A stretch of 18,787 bases of DNA, taken from Burkholderiales bacterium UBA1834 (GTDB lineage: Bacteria; Pseudomonadota; Gammaproteobacteria; Burkholderiales; Burkholderiaceae_C). The notes beneath the pieces were generated by a model. That model searched no databases. It was not told the origin of the DNA and was given only the letters and a program-made list of their open reading frames with translations. The position numbers were made by a program, and so were the translations under genes. This document shows positions 1 to 9,000 of this stretch, piece after piece (the first letter of the stretch is position 1; each line of letters begins with the position of its first letter). The stretch is from contig DDJC01000046.1 of the NCBI GenBank assembly GCA_002339015.1, positions 1,087 to 19,873 on the forward strand, given 5' to 3'.

Positions 1-125
1 AGTTCTACGACTTCGCCGCCGAGCTGGCTGACCAGTATCTGGTGATGGAGCGCGGCGAGATCATCCAGCGCGGCCGTGGCGCAGACATGGAAGCCGAGGG
101 CGTGCGCCAGCTCATGTCGATCTGA
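1..125 (+). CDS. urtE: Urea ABC transporter ATP-binding protein UrtE, C-terminal end (partial)
   Basis: Only the last 40 residues are present; the gene enters from the left edge in the frame that begins at base 3 and stops at TGA 123-125. The fragment reads FYDFAAELADQYLVMERGEI, then a Gly-Arg-Gly-Ala-Asp-Met-Glu-Ala-Glu-Gly-Val-Arg stretch and a short hydrophobic end. The 'A-D-x-Y-x-V-M-x-R-G-x-I' pattern is the segment after the H-loop in LivF/UrtE-type ATPases, and the ending resembles UrtE, the second cytoplasmic ATPase of the five-gene urea importer. The catalytic motifs lie outside the window, so a branched-chain amino acid LivF-type ATPase cannot be excluded. No urease gene follows; the next gene is convergent. 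The urea carboxylase at the far end of the window fits a urea role. Confidence 0.65.
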   Translation, partial: FYDFAAELADQYLVMERGEIIQRGRGADMEAEGVRQLMSI

Positions 126-161
126 CGCCGCGCCTCAGCGCGCGCTGGATGAATGCAGGCC

Positions 162-800
162 TCAGCCGCGACGGCGGCGGGCCATGGCGCCGACCACGCA
201 CAGGCCGGCGACCATCATCGCGTAGGTCTCGGGCTCGGGCACGGCCGGCGCGAACGAGGTCTGACCTGGGCTGCCGATGGTGCCGGCCGCCGAAAGCCAA
301 GAGCCTTCGCTGTCACCCACCGACGAGAGGGTCCACAAGTTGACCTGGTTGGTGCCCAGGGCTGCCAGGCTGGTGGCATGGCCGCTGCGGCCGTCCGTCT
401 TGGGGGTGGTGCTGTAGGTCAGGCGGTCCACCAGGTTGGTGCCCTTGTACAGGTTGATCTCGTCGCCGTTGCCCAGGTTGTTGGTGTAGTTGCCCAGCAC
501 CTTGACGTTGAGGCTCAGGCCCCAGTCGGCGCGGAACACGTCGGCTTCGGTCTCGGTGATGATGACCGACTCGCCGGCGGCCACGGTGCCGAAGCCGGCC
601 AGCGAGAACACACCAGCGAGTCGCGAATCGTCGTCGTAGCTCCAGTTGCTGAAGTCGATGGCGGTGGTGCCGATGTTGGTGAACTCGACGAATTCGCCGA
701 CGCCACCCTTGTACATCCACTCGGTGATGACGACCTGCGCCTGGGCAGCGGTGGAGGCCATGGCGGCGGCCGCGATGGCGGCAAACTTGATGAACTTCAT
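162..800 (-). CDS. PEP-CTERM exported protein with lamin-tail-like domain
   Basis: This 212-residue protein has an N-terminal signal peptide (MKFIKF, an Ala-rich core, and a likely cleavage after AQA near residue 22). The body begins VVITEWMYKG and continues GEFVEFTNIG, the pattern of a lamin-tail domain (LTD): a first strand with an acidic 'I-x-E' and then 'E-F-V-E-x-x-N'. The C-terminus is a full PEP-CTERM signal: VPEPETYAMM, a hydrophobic helix, and a terminal RRRR cluster from about residue 187. Such signals are known to direct proteins to exosortase (EpsH/XrtA type) for processing at the envelope, usually in exopolysaccharide-producing bacteria. A GGA-type ribosome site (AGGA, complement of 808-811) lies 7 nt before the ATG. 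It sits 47 nt downstream of the other PEP-CTERM gene on the same strand, so the two may be co-transcribed. The ligand and function are unknown. Confidence 0.88.
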   Translation of the reverse strand: MKFIKFAAIAAAAMASTAAQAQVVITEWMYKGGVGEFVEFTNIGTTAIDFSNWSYDDDSRLAGVFSLAGFGTVAAGESVIITETEADVFRADWGLSLNVKVLGNYTNNLGNGDEINLYKGTNLVDRLTYSTTPKTDGRSGHATSLAALGTNQVNLWTLSSVGDSEGSWLSAAGTIGSPGQTSFAPAVPEPETYAMMVAGLCVVGAMARRRRG

Positions 801-847
801 GGAAATGTCCTGCTCGGTTGCGTTTGGGGGTCGGGGAGATTCAAGGC

Positions 848-1735
848 TCAGGCGCGGCGGCGGCGGTGCGCGGCGACGGCGCCGACCACGGCCAGGCCGC
901 TGAACATCAGGGCGTAGGTTCCGGGCTCGGGCACCGCCGCGGTGAGCACATAGATGTTGGGCGTCTCGTCGGTCAGGTAGATCGTGCCGTCGGCGGCGAT
1001 GGTCACGCCCTCGGCCGTGTCGGAGATCGCGCTGAAGTCGAAGGCGCTCACGATCACGCCGGCGCGGGTCACCTCCAGCAGGCTGCGCGATTCCTGGCTG
1101 AAGATCAGCAGGTTGTCGGCGTAGCTGGTGCCCACGAAGCCGCTGAGCGTCTGCACATCAGACAGGTCGGCCAGACCCAGGTTGGGCGTGAACAGGCTGC
1201 CCACGGTGTGGGTGCCGTTGCTGAAGTTGATGCTGCCCAGGCCGACGAACTGCGGACCCTTTTCCTTGACGGTCACGAACTGGCCCGTCGCGCGGTCGTA
1301 CGAAATGCCTTCGAGGCCGACGTTGCCCACGGTGGCGCCCAGCGACACGCTGGTCAGCGTGCCGCGCGAGGCCGTGCCGCCGGCCTGGTAGGTCAGCTTG
1401 TAGACATCCTGGATGCGTTCTTCGCCGATCACGAACTGGCCGTTGCCGATGTAGGTCAGGGCCTCCGTGTCGTCGAAACCGCTCAGGCGCATGCTGCTCA
1501 CCACGGTGCCGCTGCGGGTCACTTCCGTGATGTACTCGCCTTCGTCGCCGACCACGTAGAGGTGGTCGTTGTCCCAGTTCCAGGTGATGGCCGAGGATTC
1601 CGAGGCCGTGGAAGAGGGCAGGGCGATAGTCTGCGTGAGGCTGTAGCGGGACAGGTCGAGACCTGCGGCGCTGGCACCCAGCGGGGCGCAGGCGGCCAGC
1701 AGCAGGGCGGCAGCGAAACGGATGGAAATGGACAT
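848..1735 (-). CDS. PEP-CTERM protein, SdiA-regulated-like beta-propeller
   Basis: This 295-residue exported protein has a signal peptide at residues 1-24. The middle shows repeated propeller-like strands: SSAITWNWDNDHLYVVGDEG, then 'GFDDTEALTYIGNGQFVIGEER', then 'NVGLEGISYDRATGQFVTVKEK'. This resembles the SdiA-regulated / esterase-like phytase group, in which 'D-x-E-A-L/G-L-E-G-I' motifs recur. The last 28 residues are a PEP-CTERM sorting signal (VPEPGTYALM, hydrophobic helix, HRRRR). An oddity is a lipobox-like LAAC at residues 13-16 in the signal peptide; a lipoprotein fate would be unusual for an exosortase substrate, and an alternative ASA cleavage site follows at residues 21-23. The ribosome site GGAG (complement of 1742-1745) is 6 nt before the ATG. 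It is the first gene of the probable two-gene PEP-CTERM unit. Enzymatic activity is not established. Confidence 0.85.
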   Translation of the reverse strand: MSISIRFAAALLLAACAPLGASAAGLDLSRYSLTQTIALPSSTASESSAITWNWDNDHLYVVGDEGEYITEVTRSGTVVSSMRLSGFDDTEALTYIGNGQFVIGEERIQDVYKLTYQAGGTASRGTLTSVSLGATVGNVGLEGISYDRATGQFVTVKEKGPQFVGLGSINFSNGTHTVGSLFTPNLGLADLSDVQTLSGFVGTSYADNLLIFSQESRSLLEVTRAGVIVSAFDFSAISDTAEGVTIAADGTIYLTDETPNIYVLTAAVPEPGTYALMFSGLAVVGAVAAHRRRRA

Positions 1736-1936
1736 CGTGTACTCCGGTCAGGCGGTAATGCGTTGCTTGGGTTGCCTTCATCTCCGCTGCGAAGATGAGT
1801 GCCGGAGCACTGTATGAACCAGGCATGGCAGTTCGGTGACGGCAGGGGCATCCTGGGCGTGGTCCTCCCGTGGATGAGCGGTCCAGTTAGACTCGGGCCT
1901 TCTTTTCATTCCCCCGACATACTTTTAGGAGCCGCC

Positions 1937-2290
1937 ATGCCCGCGACCACCACGCCCTCCGGCCTGCAATACGAAGACACCGTCATGGGCAGCGGCGACG
2001 AAGCCCAGGCCGGCGCCTACGTGTCCGTGCACTACACCGGCTGGCTGTTCGACAACGGCACCAAGGGGGCCAAGTTCGATTCCAGCAAGGACCGCAACGA
2101 TCCCTTCGAATTCCCGCTGGGGGCGGGCCACGTCATCCGTGGCTGGGACGAAGGCGTGCAGGGCATGAAGGTCGGCGGCACCCGCGTGCTGACCATTCCG
2201 CCCGAACTCGGCTACGGCGCCCGCGGTGCTGGCGGCGTGATCCCGCCCAACGCCACGCTGCTGTTCGAAGTGGAACTGCTGGCCGTCTGA
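1937..2290 (+). CDS. FKBP-type peptidyl-prolyl cis-trans isomerase
   Basis: This 117-residue single-domain FKBP catalyses cis-trans isomerisation of X-Pro bonds. It has no signal peptide, so it is probably cytoplasmic. Hallmarks in order are 'VHYTGWLFDNG' (active-site Tyr), 'KFDSS' (active-site Asp), 'PFEFPLGAGHVIRGWDEG' (the V-I-x-G-W core), 'GGTRVLTIPPELGYG' and the final strand 'IPPNATLLFEVELL'. The ATG at 1937 is chosen because AGGAG (1927-1931) lies 5 nt upstream and the family normally starts with the short 'T-x-S-G-L-Q-Y' lead. An upstream in-frame start at 1799 would add 46 residues that look non-coding. It is followed after 22 nt by the DUF1841 gene, probably one operon. Confidence 0.95.
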   Translation: MPATTTPSGLQYEDTVMGSGDEAQAGAYVSVHYTGWLFDNGTKGAKFDSSKDRNDPFEFPLGAGHVIRGWDEGVQGMKVGGTRVLTIPPELGYGARGAGGVIPPNATLLFEVELLAV

Positions 2291-2312
2291 GGCTGAGCCG
2301 AGGAGATGCGGC

Positions 2313-2744
2313 ATGTTCGTGCCGAGCCAGGAAGAAGTGAGACGGTTTTTCTGCGGCGCCTGGGCGAAGCACCAGGCAGTGCAGCCGCTCACGCCGCTGG
2401 AAGCGCTGGCCGTTGACTGGATCACCCAGCACCCCGAATACCACGGGGATCTTTCTGACGTGGAGGCGGCCATCGCTGCCCAGTTCAAGGTGGAGGAGGG
2501 GCGTACCAACCCCTTCCTGCACCTGTCGATGCACCTGTCGATCACTGAACAGACCAGCATCGACCAGCCCCGCGGCATCAAGGCTGCGGTGGAGCGCCTG
2601 GCGCACCGACGTGCCTCGTTGCATGAGGCTCATCACGAGGTGATGGAGTCCCTGGGCCAGATGGTCTGGGCTTCGCAGCGCTCCGGCATGCCCTTTGACG
2701 GCGAGGCCTACATCGCCGACATCTTGGCCCGCGCCAGCCGCTGA
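2313..2744 (+). CDS. DUF1841 family protein
   Basis: This 143-residue cytoplasmic protein matches the DUF1841 pattern: 'PSQEEVRRFFCGAW' at the N-terminus, 'PLTPLEALAVDWI' and 'HPEYH' before residue 50, then 'NPFLHLSMHLSITEQTSIDQ', and a helical 'HEAHHEVMESLGQMVW' near residue 110. The 'TNPFLHLxxHLxxxEQ' segment, rich in His and acidic residues, is the strongest hallmark. The length is typical of the family, and its biochemical role is unknown. A good ribosome site AGGAG (2301-2305) sits 7 nt before the ATG. The gene lies 22 nt after the FKBP gene, so they are likely co-transcribed. A possible terminator follows about 50 nt after the stop. Confidence 0.92.
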   Translation: MFVPSQEEVRRFFCGAWAKHQAVQPLTPLEALAVDWITQHPEYHGDLSDVEAAIAAQFKVEEGRTNPFLHLSMHLSITEQTSIDQPRGIKAAVERLAHRRASLHEAHHEVMESLGQMVWASQRSGMPFDGEAYIADILARASR

Positions 2745-2791
2745 TTTCCACATGCTGGTTTGCCAAGCAGGCCCCCCGCGTTCGGGTGGTC

Positions 2792-2813
2792 AGGCGCTCT
2801 GAGGGCGCTTTGT
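2792..2813 (+). terminator. Possible intrinsic terminator after the FKBP-DUF1841 unit
   Basis: Positions 2792-2799 (AGGCGCTC) can pair with 2803-2810 (GGGCGCTT) around a TGA loop, with two G-T wobbles, and T-rich TTTGT overlaps the 3' side. The T-tract is short, so termination is plausible but not strong. Confidence 0.45.
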
Positions 2814-2852
2814 CCTAATTTCCATGAAAAAGCCCGTGTTGAGCACACCAGC

Positions 2853-2868
2853 TGTGACATCGTTCACA
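2853..2868. promoter_or_regulatory. CRP-like binding site upstream of the long adhesin gene
   Basis: TGTGA-N6-TCACA is a perfect match to the core consensus of CRP/Vfr/Clp-type regulators and is palindromic. Its centre lies about 144 nt before the ATG at 3005. A weaker version is found at the same distance before the second adhesin gene. Which CRP-family protein would bind is unknown; several proteobacterial members, including Clp and Bcam1349, are known to respond to c-di-GMP. Confidence 0.6.
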
Positions 2869-2916
2869 AATTGCAGGAAGCTTATGGTGGGCTAAACAGC
2901 TCAAGGATGTGATGCA

Positions 2917-2936
2917 TTCCACCTGATCAGGTGGAA
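2917..2936 (+). promoter_or_regulatory. Perfect 20-nt inverted repeat in the leader of the long adhesin gene
   Basis: TTCCACCTGATCAGGTGGAA is a perfect palindrome; as RNA it forms an 8-bp stem with a GATC loop. Its 3' end is 31 nt before a TACATT element (2967-2972) and 69 nt before the ATG at 3005. An inverted repeat of the same size and spacing but different sequence precedes the second adhesin gene. It could be an RNA hairpin in the 5' leader, or a DNA operator if TACATT is a -10 box. Confidence 0.6.
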
Positions 2937-3004
2937 AAACGGTGTTTTGGGATCGTTGCGAGAGGTTACATTCATGGCCAATCACGTCACAGACAGGATC
3001 TGCC

Positions 3005-6000
3005 ATGCCCATTCTCTCCAAGTCGCCTTCCGGTACCGTCACCGGCCTTTGGGGCTCTGCATTCGTGAAGCTGCCCAACGGCAAACTCAAGCCGCTGCAG
3101 ATGGGCGACCAGGTCAAGCCGGGCGAGCAGATCATCACCACGCAGGATGGCATCGTTCAGATCACCAACCCCAAGGGCAAGGTGGCCGAGGTCAAGCCCG
3201 TGGCGCCTGTCACGGAGCTCGACCGCGACATTGCCGCGCTGGAAAGCGGTGAAGAAGCGACCGCCGCCGGCCTGACGGGCGGTGGCGAAGGTGGCCTCAC
3301 GCCGGGCCTGCGCGTGGACCGTGTGACTGAGTCGGTCACGCAGCTGTCTTTCCAGTTCGGCACCGAGCGCCCGGCACCCGAGATTCCGGTCGGTGTGACG
3401 CAACCGTTGTTCTTCACCGAACAGGTGGAGGCGCCGCCCCTGCCGACCGTCAGCGGCGTGAGCAGCCCCACCGTCACGGAAGGGGGCAACCTTGATTTCC
3501 TGGTCACGCTGAGCAACCCGCCCACCACTGCCTCCACGCAAGTGGTGCTGCAACTGAACAGCGGTACCGCCACCGTGGGCCAGGACACGGGTCTCGTGCT
3601 GGTGTCTCTGGACGGCGGGCAGACCTTCCAGGAAGTGCAGGCTGCCATCGACGGCACCATCACTGTCACCGTGCCGGTCAATACCCCGGCCGACGCGATC
3701 GTGGTGCGTGTGCCCACCATCGCCGATGGCATCAGCGAAGGCAGCGAAACCCTCACGCTCACGGCAGGTACCCCACAGAACGCCACACCCGCGACAGGTA
3801 CTGGCACCATCAACGATGGCGATGGCCTGCCCACCGTCAGCATCAACGATGTCGATGTGAACGAAGGTGCCGGCCAGGCCGTGTTCACGCTGACCTTGAG
3901 CAGCCCGAGCAGCACCGATGTGCGCATCGTGCTGCGCACGGTCGATGCCTCGGCCACCTCGGTGGGCGACAAGGATGGCGACAAGGACTTCAACCCCCTC
4001 ACCGACATCACGGTCGTGATCCCCGCCGGGCAGACCAGCGTCACGGTGCCCGTGACGATCAACAATGATTCGGTGTACGAGCAGGAGGAAGTGTTCGGCC
4101 TGCAGATCGTGTCGACCAGCGGCAACGCCGTCATTGGCAAGGCTGATGGCCTGGGCACGATCACCGATTCTGGCAATCCGCTCGACCCTGATGACCCGAC
4201 GCAGGACGATGATCGCCCCGTGGTGGCCGGCGTCAGCAATGCCACCGCCGACGAGGGCAACAACCTGGAGTTCACTGTCACGCTGAGCAACCCCAGCGAT
4301 GTCGCAGTGGCGGTGAGCCTGCGCATCGTGGGCAAGACAGCCACGCTGGGCGAGGATACTGGCAGCGTGCGGGTGTCGGTCGATGGCGGCCTGAACTACA
4401 CCCTTGTCGATGTCGACAGCCAAGGCCGTTTCGAGGTGCTGCTGCCAGCAGGGGCGGCCATCGACGATCTGCGCGTGCAGGTGCCCACCGTGGCCGACAA
4501 CATCAGCGAAGGCAATGAAACGCTGGAGCTGACCGCGCAGACCGTGCGTGACGTGCAGGCCAACACCGCGGAGACGGGCACAGGCACGATCATCGATGAC
4601 GATGGCCTGCCCACGCTGCGCATCAACGATGTCGAGGTGAACGAGGCAGCGGGTGTGGCCATCTTCACCGTCACGCTCAGCCATCCCAGCAGCAAGCCTG
4701 TCACGGTGGATTACGCCACGAAGGACGATGGCTATGCCAAGGCCGGCGAGGACTACACCGCTACCAGCGGCACCTTGACCTTCCAGCCGGGTGGCCCGCT
4801 CACGCAGACCATCGAAGTCAAGATCACCAACGACAACGTCTATGAAGGCCTCGAGCAATACAAGGTGCTGCTGAGCAACGTCAGCAACACGGCCACCATC
4901 GCCAAGGACACCGGCATCGGCGGCATCAATGACGAAGGCGGCCCCGAGACCGATCCCCCCGGCCCCAACGTGCCCCCGGGTACGCCGGACAACGATTACC
5001 CCACCGTCGGCAGCATCAGCAGTCCCTCCGTCGAAGAAGGCCAGGACCTCAACTTCGTCGTGACCCTGAGCAACCCGGTGGACATGCTGGTCCCCGTGCG
5101 CCTGACCTTGGCGGGCGGTGACGCAGCCGACGGCAAAGCCACGCTGGGTGCGGACACCGGTACCGTCGACTACTCCATCGACGGTGGCGCCACCTACCAG
5201 ACGGTACAGCTCGGGGCCGATGGATCCTTCACGGTGGAGCTGGTGCCCACCCCCAACGGCGCGCCGGTGGACACGATCCTGGTCCGTGTGAAGACACTTG
5301 ACGACACCCTGACGGAAGGCACCGAAACGCTGACCCTGTCGGGACAGACGCTGCGTGACGAGGTCAACAACACGCCCGCGGTGACCGGCACCGGCACCAT
5401 TGCCGACAACGACGGCCCACCCGTTGTCGACCTGGACAAGGACAACTCGTCTGGCGCGCCGGGTACCGGCTACCAGGCCATCTACACCGAGAACGGTACG
5501 CCGATCGCCATCGCCGATGCCGATGTGACCATCACCGACATCGACAGCCCCATCCTCAAGGGCGCCACCATCCAGCTGAGCAATCCGCAGGCGGGCGACA
5601 TCCTGAGCGTGGTAGGCGCGCTGCCGGCCGGCATCACCGCCACCGTGGAGGGTAACAAGATCACGTTGGTGGGCAATGCCTCCCAGGCCGATTACCAGGC
5701 CGCGATTCGCCAGATCGGCTTTGCCAACAGCTCGGACGCGCCCGCCACCGTGGAGCGCATCATCACGGTCACCGTGACGGATGGCACCTCGAGCAGCGCC
5801 CCGGCCACGGCCACCATCACGGTGCTTGCCACCAATGACGCGCCGGTGGCCGTGGACGACACGGTGCGCACGCCCGAAGACCGCCCGGTGGTCATCGACG
5901 TGCTCAAGAACGACAAGGATGCCGATGGCGACAAGCTGACGATCACCAAGATCGACGGCAAGGACATCGTGCCCGGCGGTTCTGTGGACCTGACTGGCAA

Positions 6001-9000
6001 GGGCACGGTCACGCTCAACACCGATGGCACGCTGACCTTCAACCCGGCCCCGAACTACAACGGCGACGCCAGCTTCACCTACACCGTCAAGGACCCCAGC
6101 GGCGCCACCGACGAGGCCCGCGTGACGCTGACGGTCGATCCGCTGAGCGACACGCCGGTGGCCGTGGCCGACGAAGCCACCACGCCGGAAGACACCCCCA
6201 AGGTGATCGACCTGCTGGCCAACGACACGGATGCCGATGGCGACAAGCTGACGATCACGCACATCAACGGCCAGCCCATCGCGGTGGGCGGCTCGGTGGA
6301 GCTGCCCGGCAAGGGCACGGTCACGCTGCGCAGCGACGGCAAGGTGGACTTCACCCCGGCGCCCAACTACCACGGCGATGCCAGCTTCAAGTACACCGTG
6401 ACCGATGGCGAGACGCCGGTCGAGGGCGACGTGAAGGTGACGGTGACGCCGGTCAACGATGCACCCGTGGCCGTCAACGACAACGTCTCGACCGAGGAAG
6501 ACAAGCCCATCGAAGTGCAGGTGCGCAACAACGACACCGATGCCGACGGCGATGTGCTGACGGTGACCGCGGTGACGCAGGGCGCGCATGGCAGCGTGGT
6601 GATCAACCCGCAGACGGGCAACCCGGTGTACACGCCCAACCTGGATTACGTGGGCACGGACAGCTTCAGCTACACCATCAAGGACCCCAGCGGCGCTACC
6701 AGCACCGCCACCGTCACGGTGACCGTGGGCGGCATCAACGATGCGCCGGTGGCCCAGGACGACGTGGGCCAGGTCGGCCAGAACGCCGTGCTGACGGTGA
6801 GCGCGGCCAACGGCGTGATCCTCAGCGGCGCCAACCCGGCTGGCCGCGACAGCGACATCGACGGCGACAGCCTGACGGTGACCGCCGTGTCCTTCAACGG
6901 CACGTCCGGCACCGTGGGCACGGCCCTGCAGGGCCAGTACGGCACCCTGGTGCTGCGCGCCGATGGTTCCTACACCTACACCCCCAACGACACGGCCAAG
7001 GCCCTGGACGAGGGCGAGACCGGCCGCGACGTGTTCAGCTACACCGTCAAGGACGGTGGTGGCCTGGCCGACACGGCCACGCTGACGGTGACGGTGACCG
7101 GCGCCAACGACGCCCCGGTGGCCGTGGCCGACAACGCCACCACGCCTGAAGACACCACGGTGGTGGTGCGCGTGCTGGACAACGACAAGGACATCGACGG
7201 CGACGCGCTCACGATCACCAAGATCGGCAGCCAGGATGTCACGGCCGGCAGCACGGTCACGCTGACCGGTGCCGGTGGCGCAGAGATTGCCAAGGTCACG
7301 GTCAACGCCGACGGCACGCTGACGGTCGACCCGGCAGCCAACTACAACGGCCCGCTCACCTTCAAGTACACGATCAGCGACGGCACCGCCACGAGCGAGG
7401 CGCAGGTCAACGTGGTGGTCGACAGCCGCAACGACCCGCCGGTGGCCGACGACGACGTGGTCGAAGGCCTGGAAGACGCGAAGTTCAGCTTCGATCCGCG
7501 GGCCAACGACACGGATCCCGAAGGCGATGCGCTGACGATCACGCACATCAACGGCCAGCCGATCAGCACCACGCAGGGCGTGACGCTGAACGATGGCGTG
7601 CTCAAGCTCAACGCCAACGGCACGCTGGAGTTCACACCGGACCCTGACTTCAACGGCGAGGTGACCTTCGATTACACCGTCAGCGACGGCAAGGGCGGCA
7701 CGGACACGGCCACGGTGCGCATGAACGTCAAGCCGGTGAACGACGACCCGACGCCGGAAGACCCGAACAACCCGAACTTCGATCCGGCCACCGGCAACTA
7801 CACGGTCACCACCCAGGAAGACACGCCCGTGGATGGCCAGGTCAAGGCCACCGACAAGGATGGCGATACGCTGACCTATGTGGCCGGTGAGCAGCCGCTG
7901 CACGGCACGGTGACCGTGCGCCCCGATGGCACCTGGACCTACACCCCCGGCAAGGACTACAACGGCAGCGACAGCTTCACCGTGGTGATCGACGACGGCC
8001 GTGGCGGCACCGCCACCTCGACCGTGAACATCGGCGTGACGCCGGTCAATGACGCGCCTGTGCTGACCGCGCAGACCGCGGCCGTGTCGGAGGAAGGCCT
8101 GGCCGGCGGCCTGATCGACAACGCCGGTTCGCCCTCCGACACCACCAATTCGGCCACCGTGTCGGGCACCATCCAGGCCATCGACCCCGATGGCACCGCA
8201 CCCACCAACTGGACGCTGGAAGCGCCGACCACGGCCCTGACCTCCGGTGGCGTGGCCGTGAGCTGGACGGGCAACGGCACGCAGACGCTGACCGCCACGG
8301 CGGGCGGGGTCACCGTGGGCACCCTCACCATCGACAGCAACGGTGGCTACACCTTTACCTTGAAGGCTCCGCTGGACCACCCGATCGCCAACGCCGAAGA
8401 CGTGCTGCCGCTGAACTTCACCGTGCGTGCCGGCGACGGCCAGCTCTCGGGCTCGACCACGCTGACCATCAACGTGGAAGACGACGCGCCCAGCAGCGCG
8501 GTGTCGCAGAGCCGTGACACGTCCGTGATCGACACCAACATCATGGTGATCCTGGACATGTCCACGTCCATGAACACCACCGACGGCGTCAACGGCACGA
8601 CCCGACTGGCCAGCGCCATCGCGTCCATCAACGCGCTGCTCGACAAGTATGACGCCCTGGGCGATGTGCGCGTGCGCCTGGTCACGTTCGGCACCAACGC
8701 CGAAGCCCGCGGCGACGTGTGGGCGACCGTGGCCGAGGCCCGCGCCATCCTGGCCGGTCTGGGCACGACCGCCCCCACCAACCAGGGCACCAACTATGAC
8801 GAGGCCCTGGGCGATGCCATCACGGCCTTCGCCAGCGCGGGCAAGCTGACCACCGGCCAGAACGTGTCGTACTTCATCTCCGATGGAGCCCCCACCTTCG
8901 GCTCAGGCACCAACAGCCAGTTGACGCCGGCAGGCCAGAGCCCCGGCACCCCGGCCACCAACGGCACGGGCAACAGCCAGAGCGGCGGCGACACGGGCAT

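Noticed and set aside
818..1798. Plus-strand open frame of 326 codons over the SdiA-like gene
   Set aside because: It is antisense to a protein with a signal peptide, propeller repeats and PEP-CTERM; its product is a His/Gly/Ala/Val-rich shadow.
2917..2936. LuxR-type quorum-sensing box
   Set aside because: The 20-bp symmetry is suggestive, but the CT-N12-AG frame of lux boxes is missing and the second leader's repeat has a different sequence.
2941..2972. Sigma-54 promoter upstream of the long adhesin
   Set aside because: GG and GC elements exist but not at the required 10-nt spacing.
2987..8380. Open frame of 1797 codons on the minus strand opposite the long adhesin gene
   Set aside because: Its product is rich in Gly, Arg, His and Val in a monotonous way and has no domain pattern; it arises from GC-rich third positions and the repeated codons of the adhesin on the other strand.
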